Virus record (IMG/VR): IMGVR_UViG_3300028786_000016
Span: 1 to 40,180 of that record
DNA: 40,180 bases
Direction: 5' to 3' (one strand)
Origin: a virus
Shown: one piece after another, positions 21,453-27,639 of the stretch
How the letters are laid out: each line of letters begins with the position of its first letter
Numbering within the stretch: the stretch's first letter is position 1
The notes under the pieces: generated by a model
Seen by the model: the letters and a program-made list of their open reading frames with translations, nothing else
Told to the model about the DNA's origin: nothing
Databases searched by the model: none
Program-made: the position numbers and the translations under genes

Positions 21453-22195
21453 TCAACGTGTACCGCGCCGCCGGAATGGACGAGCTTGCCGAGGCCACCC
21501 GTAAGGACTACGGGAAGATGCTGCCGCGGCTCGATCACCACTTTGGGCACATTCGCCTGGGCGCGCTGAAGTCGTCGCAGATTGCCGTGTGGCTGGAGAC
21601 GCGCCGGAAGGCCGGCAAGGGCGCGATTCGCGCGAACCGTGAGTTCGCCGTACTGGCGAGCCTCCACAAGTTCGGCATGCGCCAGGGCTGGGTCGAGGCG
21701 AACCCCTGCCGCGGCGTTCCCCGGAACAAGGAGCGACCGCGCAGCCGGGCCGTGACCGACGCCGAGTTCTTAGAGGGCTTCGAGCGCGCCCCGCAGGCGT
21801 TTCAAGACCTGATCGCCGCAGCCTACCTATCGGGCGTCCGGCAGACCGATATCATCGCCTGGAGCCGCTCCGCGCACCTGCGGCCCGATGGCATCCATTA
21901 CGTGCAGAGCAAGACCAAGAAGCCGCACGTGGTCGAATGGACGGACGCCCTGCGCTACTTCGTCCGCCGGGCGATGGCGCGCTTCCCCGACGAAGATCGC
22001 GTCTTCCTGAACACCCGCGGCCAGCCGTGGACCATCTGGGCGATCAACAGCCAGAAGCGCCGGCTCGAGCTGGATTGGTGCTTCAAGGATCTGCGGGCCA
22101 AGGCGCAGACCGACTCGCCCCATTCGGTGCTTGGCCACGGTGCCGCGCTTGAAGCGGTGTACCGAAAGCAGCTTCGCACGAGGCCCGTGCGATGA
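21275..22195 (+). CDS. Tyrosine site-specific integrase 1
   Basis: 306 aa. N-terminal arm-binding segment (RYYKIIRNKWHPLSRI), core-binding helices (IGELINVYRAAGMDE; RKDYGKMLPRLDHHFG) and a catalytic domain: Arg189 (YLSGVRQTDI), beta-hairpin Lys around 213-216 (SKTKKPH), KDLR with Lys271 in place of His and Arg274, His288 (VLGHG) and nucleophile Tyr296 (EAVYRK). The H-to-K change at the first box position is tolerated in the family. The gene ends 39 bases before the tRNA-like attP core and points at it, the usual int-attP arrangement. Confidence 0.93.
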   Translation: MSQLSCGLSIPAVTEKDGRYYKIIRNKWHPLSRIDEGVNALYRALYELDPTRPGTIGELINVYRAAGMDELAEATRKDYGKMLPRLDHHFGHIRLGALKSSQIAVWLETRRKAGKGAIRANREFAVLASLHKFGMRQGWVEANPCRGVPRNKERPRSRAVTDAEFLEGFERAPQAFQDLIAAAYLSGVRQTDIIAWSRSAHLRPDGIHYVQSKTKKPHVVEWTDALRYFVRRAMARFPDEDRVFLNTRGQPWTIWAINSQKRRLELDWCFKDLRAKAQTDSPHSVLGHGAALEAVYRKQLRTRPVR

Positions 22196-22198
22196 ATA

Positions 22199-22385
22199 TT
22201 CTTAGAGGCTGCGACGGCAGTCTTAGAGGGAAAATGGTGGGGTGGCCGGGATTCGAACCCGGGACCAGCGGATTAAAAGTCCCTCGCGAATGTGCTGTTT
22301 CTCTCGGTAATTACAGCATTTCGTCTCTAAGACTGTCGGCCGAAAGTATCGCGAATTCGTCGGCATTTGGATGTGCTCTTAGAGA
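22199..22385. repeat. Arm-site-like repeats flanking the attP core
   Basis: The 10-base motif NTCTTAGAGR occurs at 22199-22208, 22220-22229 and 22376-22385 in direct orientation and at 22324-22333 inverted, two on the left and two on the right of the tRNA-like core. The second and third copies extend to a longer near-inverted match (GCAGTCTTAGAGGGAAAAT against ACAGTCTTAGAGACGAAAT). This layout fits integrase arm-type binding sites. A further copy lies inside int1 (21767). Confidence 0.65.
22235..22279 (-). other. Putative attP core: 3' portion of tRNA-Lys(TTT)
   Basis: On the minus strand this reads the anticodon loop CTTTTAA (anticodon TTT), part of the anticodon 3' stem (TCC), variable loop, a perfect 5-bp T-arm around TTCGAAT, acceptor 3' strand CCACCCC, discriminator A and encoded CCA. 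The 5' half of a tRNA is absent, so it is not functional by itself. Phages carry such 3' tRNA copies so that integration rebuilds the host gene. Phage genes lie on both sides, so this looks like attP and not attL or attR. Confidence 0.85.
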
Positions 22386-22453
22386 CATCCAGTGGTGTCC
22401 AACTACTGAGGCTTGGCTAGACACCGGCCGCGCGATGCATAGTATTGGGAACC

Positions 22454-23284
22454 GTGGAAACCACCTCTGCGGTCACTGTCTCCGCGATCCTCGACAGATA
22501 TCAGGCCAACTGCCTGCGGCTTCTCTCCCCTCGTACTGCTCGCGACTACGTCCGGCACATCGGACACCTGAAAGCGCGCTTCGGCGACCGGATCGCGTCC
22601 GAGCTCAAGCCGAAGGACTTCGGTCCGTTCATTCAGGAACGATCGGGGCGCAAGGGCGAAGTGCAGCGGGTGCGGCAGCTTGCTGTGCTGTCCGCTGCAT
22701 TCACGCAGGCTGTATCGTTTTGGTACATCCTCGATTCAAATATTTTGCGCGATGTAAAAAGGCCGAAGCGGCCCCCACGCGATCGACTTATCGAAGCTCA
22801 CGAGTTCGAAGCCGTGCGCTCAGGTGCACCGCCACGTGTGCAACTCATGATGGATCTGGCCCTGCGACTTGGCCAGCGCCAGGGCGATCTGCTTGCCCTG
22901 AAGTGGGCGGACCTGAAAGACGGCCACGTCAATCTCCAGCAGGGGAAGACGGGCAAGCGTCTTGCCATCGAGATCACGCCGGACCTGAAACGGATCTTCG
23001 GGAAGTGCTGGCTGCTACCGAACCGCGGCGAGTACCTGATCACTCGTTCCTGTGGCGGGAGGTATACGAGCGAAGGCTATCGCGCGTTATGGCAAAGGGT
23101 GATGAATGCGTACTGCAAACGTGGCGGAACGCGGTTCACTTTTCACGACATACGCGCGCTGTGTGCAACAAAGTGTTCATCGCCGGAAATCGCGATGAAG
23201 CTCCTGGGCCACACGAATATCGGAATGACTTTGCGCGTATATCGAAGGGGCGTCGAGCGAGTGAAGGCGCTGGAAGTCGCCTAG
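22454..23284 (+). CDS. Tyrosine site-specific recombinase 2
   Basis: 276 aa from GTG 22454 (TTG 22445 is an alternative; GGGA lies only 3 bases before the GTG). Core-binding domain: SAILDRYQANCLRLLSPRTA, DYVRHIGHLKARFGDR. Catalytic residues: Arg142 (LGQRQGDLLALKW), Lys165 (GKTGKRL), His231/Arg234 (FTFHDIRALCATK), His253 (LLGHT), Tyr263 (RVYRR). It lacks the N-terminal arm-binding domain of integrase 1. It is complete, unrelated in detail to int1, and starts 175 bases beyond the attP core. Role: second integrase, dimer resolution or alternate site; undecided. Confidence 0.92.
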   Translation: METTSAVTVSAILDRYQANCLRLLSPRTARDYVRHIGHLKARFGDRIASELKPKDFGPFIQERSGRKGEVQRVRQLAVLSAAFTQAVSFWYILDSNILRDVKRPKRPPRDRLIEAHEFEAVRSGAPPRVQLMMDLALRLGQRQGDLLALKWADLKDGHVNLQQGKTGKRLAIEITPDLKRIFGKCWLLPNRGEYLITRSCGGRYTSEGYRALWQRVMNAYCKRGGTRFTFHDIRALCATKCSSPEIAMKLLGHTNIGMTLRVYRRGVERVKALEVA

Positions 23285-23296
23285 CAGAAACGCAAA

Positions 23297-23316
23297 CGGC
23301 TCTGTTTCCAGAGCCG
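23297..23316. terminator. Hairpin after recombinase 2
   Basis: CGGCTCTG and CAGAGCCG form a perfect 8-bp stem with a 4-base loop (TTTC), 12 bases after the recombinase stop. On the plus strand no T run follows; on the minus strand TTTGCGTTT follows. It may be a weak terminator in one or both directions, separating the integration module from the following small genes. Confidence 0.45.
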
Positions 23317-23429
23317 CCGCTAGGGTTGAGCGAGCAGTACCAGTCATCTAGTGATGCGCGCAAGACTGCCCTGCCGCTTATTCCTCAACCTTGCGCGCAC
23401 CCTACCCGCGAAATTCCAGTCGCACAAGT

Positions 23430-23461
23430 TCACCTGACAGCCGAAAAATTCTGTCAGGTGA
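23430..23461. promoter_or_regulatory. Perfect 11-bp inverted repeat upstream of the second small-gene run
   Basis: TCACCTGACAG and CTGTCAGGTGA are exact inverted copies separated by an A/T-rich 10-base spacer (CCGAAAAATT). It lies 38 bases before the GTG at 23499, in the 214-base gap after recombinase 2 (23285-23498), which otherwise holds only the hairpin at 23297-23316 and no gene. Half-site CTGACAG resembles the TTRTCAG half-sites of the immunity region. Could be an operator or a strong transcript hairpin. Confidence 0.55.
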
Positions 23462-23498
23462 GCCTGCGTCGGCGTTCTGTCAATGGAGCACGTGAGCC

Positions 23499-23729
23499 GT
23501 GACTAACTTTTCCTTTCCGACACTGCCGGAAGCTCCATGGGAGCTGAAGAACCCTGACAAAGAAGTCATGGTCATGCAGGTGATTCGCACGACCAATGCG
23601 ACGCGCGGGGATGGCAAGGTCACACCAATCCGTCGCATTACTCAATTCTGGAGCATGGACGGCGAATTGCTCGCCGAGAAAGATCCGTGCGCTCATCACG
23701 CCGCACAAGCCATGCAGGAGACACCATGA
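23499..23729 (+). CDS. Hypothetical 76-aa protein
   Basis: 76 aa from GTG 23499 with GGAG 11 bases upstream. MTNFSFPTLPEAPWELKNPD, VMQVIRTTNATRGDGKVTP, RRITQFWSMDGELLAEKDPC: a beta-rich small protein. First gene of the run beyond recombinase 2. Overlaps the next gene as ATGA. Not recognised. Confidence 0.65.
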   Translation: MTNFSFPTLPEAPWELKNPDKEVMVMQVIRTTNATRGDGKVTPIRRITQFWSMDGELLAEKDPCAHHAAQAMQETP

Positions 23730-23941
23730 TCGACTTCGCGAAGGTGAAGGAAGGCGACAAGCTGAAGATCGTCGGCGCCGGTGCGCCTGGCTTCGCCAAA
23801 CTTGGTGAAGTCGTCACGGTCACAAGCTGCAACGAGCGCAACCGGTGCGACGTGGTGAACGAGGCCGGTGAGTCTGCGTACTTCGCTCTCACGTGCGGCG
23901 CTGCCCGACTGGAACCGGTAACCGTGGAAGCAAAGCCGTGA
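23726..23941 (+). CDS. Hypothetical 71-aa beta-rich protein
   Basis: 71 aa, ATG 23726 overlapping the previous stop. FAKVKEGDKLKIVGAGAPGF, KLGEVVTVTSCNERNRCDVV, ARLEPVT: a KOW/SH3-like barrel pattern (V..GD.l.iv......lG.vv.V). Two Cys may pair. Function unknown; barrel fold is a guess from the pattern. Confidence 0.65.
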   Translation: MIDFAKVKEGDKLKIVGAGAPGFAKLGEVVTVTSCNERNRCDVVNEAGESAYFALTCGAARLEPVTVEAKP

Positions 23942-24126
23942 ATGAGCTTGAACGGGCCGTCCTCGCTGCCGCCGAAGAGCGCTTCGTCGCGTACATGGCC
24001 GAGCGCCACTACAAGAGCGAAGACCACGTCCTGAAAGCGATGAGCAGGCAGGAAACGCCAGCTAACAAGCTGATACGCGCGGTGGCTGAGTGGCGGAAGG
24101 CCAAAACACAGGAAGCAAAGTCATGA
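23938..24126 (+). CDS. Hypothetical helical protein
   Basis: 62 aa from GTG 23938 (GTGA overlap). ELERAVLAAAEERFVAYMAE, then charged helix LIRAVAEWRKAKTQEAKS. Probably a small helical bundle. Coupled on both sides. Not recognised. Confidence 0.6.
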   Translation: MNELERAVLAAAEERFVAYMAERHYKSEDHVLKAMSRQETPANKLIRAVAEWRKAKTQEAKS

Positions 24127-24437
24127 ACGCCAGTAAGGCGATCCCGAACAGCGCGCAGACTCAGTGGGTCGAGATGGCTGCGAGCAAGAAGCGTAAAATC
24201 CCTCGCATAACGCCACGAGGCGAGCTGGACCGGCTTATTGACTGGTACGAGCGGGAGAAGCCCGATATGCCAAGGGTGATGCCTGGCGGGGTCGCGCTAC
24301 CCGCAGACCAGATCAACAGGTTCGCAAGCAAAGTCGAGGAAGGTGTTTGGCAGTATCGCGGCTGGCGCATCACGCAGGCGGACGCGTTGCCGAAAAAAGA
24401 GAAGCGGATGAAGATCGCCAAGAAGAAGCGCTTTTAA
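24123..24437 (+). CDS. Hypothetical 104-aa basic protein
   Basis: 104 aa from ATG 24123 (ATGA overlap). KKRKIPRITPRGELDRLIDW, YEREKPDMPRVMPGG, KVEEGVWQYRGWRITQADAL and a Lys-rich end (KEKRMKIAKKKRF). Strongly basic ends suggest nucleic-acid contact. Next gene starts 15 bases later. Not recognised. Confidence 0.6.
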   Translation: MNASKAIPNSAQTQWVEMAASKKRKIPRITPRGELDRLIDWYEREKPDMPRVMPGGVALPADQINRFASKVEEGVWQYRGWRITQADALPKKEKRMKIAKKKRF

Positions 24438-24452
24438 CTCATCGGGACAGCC

Positions 24453-24620
24453 ATGACAGCGAAGATCCCACCCAACGCTCAGCGCCTCGGCGAATCCCTG
24501 CTCGCGCTCATGGAGTCGAAGCCCGTGACGATGGGCGAGCTGGACGGCATGATCGAATGGGCGCGGATGCTTCATCTTGCACTGCAAGAGCTTCGAGCGA
24601 AGAGGACCTTTTCCCCATGA
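24453..24620 (+). CDS. Hypothetical 55-aa helical protein
   Basis: ATG 24453, preceded by a short gap with GGGACAG. MTAKIPPNAQRLGESLLALM, GELDGMIEWARMLHLALQEL: two amphipathic helices with a turn, possibly a dimerising helical hairpin. Stop overlaps the next ATG (ATGA). Confidence 0.6.
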   Translation: MTAKIPPNAQRLGESLLALMESKPVTMGELDGMIEWARMLHLALQELRAKRTFSP

Positions 24621-25186
24621 CAAATGATGTAGCGGCATGGCTTCGCGATCCGTACTGCTGCTGCGGTCGTAGCGAATGCGTCGCGGCTGCGGCGAAAGGC
24701 GCGGCCGAGATTGAGAGATTAGAGGCCCTCCTGGTGAAACAGTCCGAACCGTCCGGAAAGTTCAGCCAGGAAATGCTTACATCGATCGACAGCGATCCGC
24801 CGATCGTTGGATGGGTCGATGCCGCTCGCGTGGCTGAGTGGGCGCATCGAGTCGCGGGGCTGGAGAGCAGGCAGACCGAACCGCCAGCGGAGGCTGTATC
24901 GCTCGATGAGCGGCGGCATGAAGTGCCGCAACTTATCGCATGGATCGAGGCGGAATGCGAAAAGCTCGACAGTCCCGGGCCTGACGAGTACGAGGCCGGG
25001 CAATCATTTGCCTATCGCGCGGTACTCGCCCGGTTGCGCACTGCCGAGCAGAACGAAGTGAAGCCCTGTACATGCCCTCCAGACGACAACCCGCCGCAGC
25101 CATGCCCTCGCAAGTACGCGCTGTCTGAGTGCCGAAGGGCGGCCGATGGCTACTGCGCACCATGCCACGAAGCGGCTTATCCGTGA
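24617..25186 (+). CDS. Hypothetical 189-aa protein with Cys clusters at both ends
   Basis: 189 aa from ATG 24617. N-terminal DPYCCCGRSECVAAAAKGAA (four Cys), a Glu/Ala-rich helical middle (VAEWAHRVAGLESRQTEPPA; LIAWIEAECEKLD), and a C-terminal Cys-rich end (CTCPPDDNPPQPCPRKYALS, ECRRAADGYCAPCHEAAYP) that could bind one or two zinc ions. Looks composite. Unknown. Confidence 0.6.
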   Translation: MTNDVAAWLRDPYCCCGRSECVAAAAKGAAEIERLEALLVKQSEPSGKFSQEMLTSIDSDPPIVGWVDAARVAEWAHRVAGLESRQTEPPAEAVSLDERRHEVPQLIAWIEAECEKLDSPGPDEYEAGQSFAYRAVLARLRTAEQNEVKPCTCPPDDNPPQPCPRKYALSECRRAADGYCAPCHEAAYP

Positions 25187-25201
25187 ACCGGGGAGCGGAA
25201 C

Positions 25202-25477
25202 ATGGCGGCTAGCGCTGCGGATATAATCGCGTGGTTCGGCGCAGGAGTGAAGGATCGCTGCACGCACCTCATCGTGGTCTGCGACACCTTCGATCACGAC
25301 GACTACCCGGTTTTCGTTCACAAGAACGATGACTTCTACGCCATCTATGACCGCTACAGCGGCGGTCAAAATATGCAACGGGTGATGGAAGTCTACGATC
25401 TCAGCCGGCCGTGGTCGACGCAGGCGAAGGGTCGCATAATGAATCTGCCACCGCGACCTGCAGAGAGAACCGCATGA
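25202..25477 (+). CDS. Hypothetical 91-aa protein
   Basis: 91 aa, ATG with GGGGAG 6 bases upstream. IIAWFGAGVKDRCTHLIVVC, DTFDHDDYPVFVHKNDDFYA, YDRYSGGQNMQRVMEVYDLS. The segment HLIVVCDTFDHDDYPVFV is seen in a small family of phage proteins (CDTFDxxDYPVFV). Compact alpha/beta protein; function unknown. Confidence 0.65.
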   Translation: MAASAADIIAWFGAGVKDRCTHLIVVCDTFDHDDYPVFVHKNDDFYAIYDRYSGGQNMQRVMEVYDLSRPWSTQAKGRIMNLPPRPAERTA

Positions 25478-25668
25478 AAGCCTACGATCCTGTTTTCGAT
25501 CAGACGAAGCGTCCGAAGCCGGATCACGAATGCGTGTTCGTGCAGACCGCCAATCGTTTCATAGAGGCTTGCACCGTGCCCGGTTGCACCGAGGGCCGTA
25601 TGTCCCGGCAGTGGATCGAGCGCATGCAGTCTTCTCAGCGTCGATCTGCAACTCAGGAAACAAAATGA
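25474..25668 (+). CDS. Hypothetical 64-aa protein
   Basis: 64 aa, ATG 25474 overlapping the previous stop. KAYDPVFDQTKRPKPDHECV, TANRFIEACTVPGCTEGRM, then a polar tail rich in Arg, Ser and Gln. CTVPGC may be part of a zinc site with the earlier Cys/His. Overlaps the next gene as ATGA. Confidence 0.6.
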   Translation: MKAYDPVFDQTKRPKPDHECVFVQTANRFIEACTVPGCTEGRMSRQWIERMQSSQRRSATQETK

Positions 25669-25889
25669 ATACGAACGAATTGAAGCTCAAGCTCATGGAC
25701 ATCGCGGGTGCAGGATGGGCTGTGACCCTCACGCTTGCCGACAAGCAGGCAGAAATAAACGCCTCACGAAACGTAGGCCAATCCTACGTCTATATTAGCC
25801 GCAGGGTTCCGGACGATGGGTATGAGATCGACGCGATGGTCGCGGAGCTGACCGCCCTCTGTGGCCACGTTGACCTGCTCGGAAAGTGA
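25665..25889 (+). CDS. Hypothetical 74-aa protein
   Basis: 74 aa from ATG 25665. MNTNELKLKLMDIAGAGWAV, TLTLADKQAEINASRNVGQS, YVYISRRVPDDGYEIDAMVA. Alpha/beta, soluble, no motif recognised. Its stop begins the conserved leader found before the next gene. Confidence 0.65.
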   Translation: MNTNELKLKLMDIAGAGWAVTLTLADKQAEINASRNVGQSYVYISRRVPDDGYEIDAMVAELTALCGHVDLLGK

Positions 25890-25914
25890 GCTACTTCTAG
25901 CTGAGGACCAAAGC

Positions 25915-26088
25915 ATGAAAATCGAATCTCCACCCCTTCACGACACCATCCGGATCATCCCTGCGTTAAACCAGGACCCGGATCACAACAGCCGTGAACT
26001 CGCTGCGTGCCATTCAATGGCTGCAGAAATGGGCGGCAAAGTATCTCTGCCACCCGGCGAGTGGCCGATGAGTCCCGTGACGATATGA
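25915..26088 (+). CDS. Hypothetical 57-aa protein
   Basis: 57 aa from ATG 25915, with GAGGA 7 bases upstream inside a leader that matches 19773-19804. MKIESPPLHDTIRIIPALNQ, then SRELAACHSMAAEMGGKVSL and PPGEWPMSPVTI. Overlaps the next gene as ATGA. Not recognised. Confidence 0.55.
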   Translation: MKIESPPLHDTIRIIPALNQDPDHNSRELAACHSMAAEMGGKVSLPPGEWPMSPVTI

Positions 26089-26273
26089 CTTGGCAATCCG
26101 AAGCCGCGCAGCTGCCGCCACCGTCCAAGGACGAAATGGCCCAGTGGGCTGATGGGGTCGTGTATCACACAGCCACCGATGGCACACTGCTTTACTACCA
26201 CCCGACTCGGCGCGCATGGCTTCCCTCCCCTCGCCCAACCAAATCGACGACCACCGACAGCACCTCGAACTGA
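26085..26273 (+). CDS. Hypothetical 62-aa protein
   Basis: 62 aa from ATG 26085. SEAAQLPPPSKDEMAQWADG, VVYHTATDGTLLYYHPTRRA, then a polar Thr/Ser-rich tail. Small, probably partly disordered. Overlaps the next ORF by 58 bases, so either this tail or the next start may be imperfect. Confidence 0.55.
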   Translation: MTWQSEAAQLPPPSKDEMAQWADGVVYHTATDGTLLYYHPTRRAWLPSPRPTKSTTTDSTSN

Positions 26274-26413
26274 TGCAGCGAGCGGAGGCCGCTGCGAAAC
26301 GCGGGCATGAGCTGATGAAGAAAGGCGATCGGACCGGTGCCCATGCGGCGCTGGATGAGGCGGACGAACTCGTGGAGCGCGCCGATCTACTTGCGGAGCG
26401 GTGGAAGCGGTGA
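26216..26413 (+). CDS. Hypothetical helical 65-aa protein at the operon end
   Basis: 65 aa from ATG 26216. Two long helices (HRQHLELMQRAEAAAKRGHE, AHAALDEADELVERADLLAE), TPR-like in spacing (AxxAxxxGDxxxAxxALxEAxxL). Last gene of the rightward run; its 3' end overlaps the convergent acyltransferase by 27 bases. The real start may be a later Met (at 26273). Confidence 0.5.
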   Translation: MASLPSPNQIDDHRQHLELMQRAEAAAKRGHELMKKGDRTGAHAALDEADELVERADLLAERWKR

Positions 26414-27397
26414 AGACGCCAGCACGGGCGCGTTTCCCACAAGCCACCGTCTCACTGGCCGCTCGTAGTACCTGAACGAGAGCCACGCTGCGGCGCTTGA
26501 GACCATGAGTGTCAGCGCAATGTGAGTCGGCAGAGAAAGCCGCAGGTAGTGCCCGCTGGCGACCCATATGATGGGATGCAGCAGGTAGAGACCATAGCTG
26601 ATGTCGCCGAAAAACTGGCTGACCACGCTTGCGAGCTTCGATGTGGGTGTCCAGAAGAAATTGGCGACGATGAGCACTGCCAGAATCGACAAGGCGGCTC
26701 CGCGAGCTCCGCTGACGACGGCCTCGAAGCTCGAACCCGGGAATGCGAACAGCACGGCAGTAGCTAGGATTCCGAACGGCAGCAGCCATCGTATCCGCAT
26801 GACAGGCATCGCCTTGGCGATCACCATGCCGCCAAAGAAGAAGAATAGAAAGGACGCTGGCTGGATGTAGGCACCCCACGCGTCATCGAAGCTTGAATGC
26901 TCCAGAAGGTGATTCACAAAGGTGAGCCGCAGCACGAGGAAGGCAAGCAGTGCACCGATCATCAACCGGGGCGTGCGGGTAAACGCGAGCATCACGGGGA
27001 ACAGTGCATAGAGCACGAACTCGATGCCGATGCTCCAGCCGCCCACGAGGTAGGACGTGAGCCCCGGCGCGCTGAAGCCCTGCAGCAAGGAGATGTTCAG
27101 CAGATACCGTGCTGGATCCCACGTGTTCCGCAGGATAGCAGGCAAGAGGATGCAGGCCCACACGAGCGGCGCCAGGCGCGCGAAACGCTTCCAGAGAAAG
27201 CGTGGTGCCTCATCCAGCGTGAGCGCGTGGTAGTTGTGGTACAGCACCGCGCCCGAGATGCCGAAGAAGACATAGACGCCGTACAAGCCCCAGGTTGGGA
27301 ACGTGGCTGTCCCCGAAAGCAGCAGGCAGTGGTAGACCGCCACCAGCACCGCGCACAGGCCTCGCAGTAGCTCGAGACCCAGTATTCTCTTGGGCAT
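26387..27397 (-). CDS. Membrane acyltransferase 3 (O-antigen/surface sugar acetylase)
   Basis: 336 aa. An integral membrane enzyme that O-acetylates surface polysaccharide; phage versions alter the lysogen's receptor and serotype. Begins LGLELLRGLCAVLVAVYHC, the signature R...A...V...H, followed by about ten hydrophobic helices (YGVYVFFGISGAVLYH, LVWACILLPAILRN, YGLYLLHPIIWVASG). FFGDISYGLYLLHP is the typical late motif. It is on the opposite strand to the genes at its 3' end, between the rightward run and the lysis genes, as moron genes often are. The convergent gene overlaps its end. Confidence 0.88.
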   Translation of the reverse strand: MPKRILGLELLRGLCAVLVAVYHCLLLSGTATFPTWGLYGVYVFFGISGAVLYHNYHALTLDEAPRFLWKRFARLAPLVWACILLPAILRNTWDPARYLLNISLLQGFSAPGLTSYLVGGWSIGIEFVLYALFPVMLAFTRTPRLMIGALLAFLVLRLTFVNHLLEHSSFDDAWGAYIQPASFLFFFFGGMVIAKAMPVMRIRWLLPFGILATAVLFAFPGSSFEAVVSGARGAALSILAVLIVANFFWTPTSKLASVVSQFFGDISYGLYLLHPIIWVASGHYLRLSLPTHIALTLMVSSAAAWLSFRYYERPVRRWLVGNAPVLASSPLPPLRK

Positions 27398-27398
27398 C

Positions 27399-27423
27399 CC
27401 CGCCTCCCTTTATAAGAGGCGGG
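27399..27423 (-). promoter_or_regulatory. Hairpin at the acyltransferase ribosome site
   Basis: On the minus strand CCCGCCTC and GAGGCGGG form an 8-bp stem around a 9-base loop containing TTATAAAGG. The downstream stem holds the Shine-Dalgarno GGGAGG, about 5 bases before the ATG at 27397. It may hide the ribosome site, act as a terminator for the lysis operon, or the TATAAA may be a promoter element. Single role not decided. Confidence 0.45.
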
Positions 27424-27441
27424 AGGATACCAGCGATCTAC

Positions 27442-27639
27442 TTACTTCGCGTTTTTCGTGTTCACGAAGCCGCGTACCAGCGTGAGAACACCCAGAATGC
27501 CAGTGAAATAGGGCAGCCAGGATGGCGGCAGCACCGATGGATCGATCCCCGAAACGACGGCCGAGGCAGCCGCGAGGGTTCCGAGAAGCTTGGTTCCGTG
27601 GGTGCCGCCCGTAAGGGCCGTTGCAGTGTCGTTCATCAT
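27442..27639 (-). CDS. Holin-like small membrane protein
   Basis: 65 aa, ATG overlapping the endolysin stop. Two hydrophobic segments, KLLGTLAAASAVVSGI and LPYFTGILGVLTLVRGFV, joined by a turn with PSVLPPSW, and a basic end (NTKNAK). It matches the size and topology of phage holin/superinfection-type proteins and lies right after the endolysin. Either this or the gene at 27980 should be the pore former. Confidence 0.6.
   Translation of the reverse strand: MMNDTATALTGGTHGTKLLGTLAAASAVVSGIDPSVLPPSWLPYFTGILGVLTLVRGFVNTKNAK

Noticed and set aside
22235-22310. Complete functional tRNA-Lys gene
   Set aside because: The sequence upstream of the anticodon loop on the minus strand does not pair as anticodon 5' stem beyond 3 bp and lacks D-arm and acceptor 5' strand; it is an att core.
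22192-23502. 436-codon plus-strand ORF across attP and recombinase 2
   Set aside because: It reads the tRNA-like core (GWPGFEPGTSGLKVP is a common false translation of tRNA 3' ends) and is a different frame of the well-supported recombinase 2.
25983-26879. 298-codon minus-strand ORF partly overlapping the acyltransferase
   Set aside because: The acyltransferase frame matches a known family; this one is Arg/Ser/His-rich and ignores the small rightward genes.
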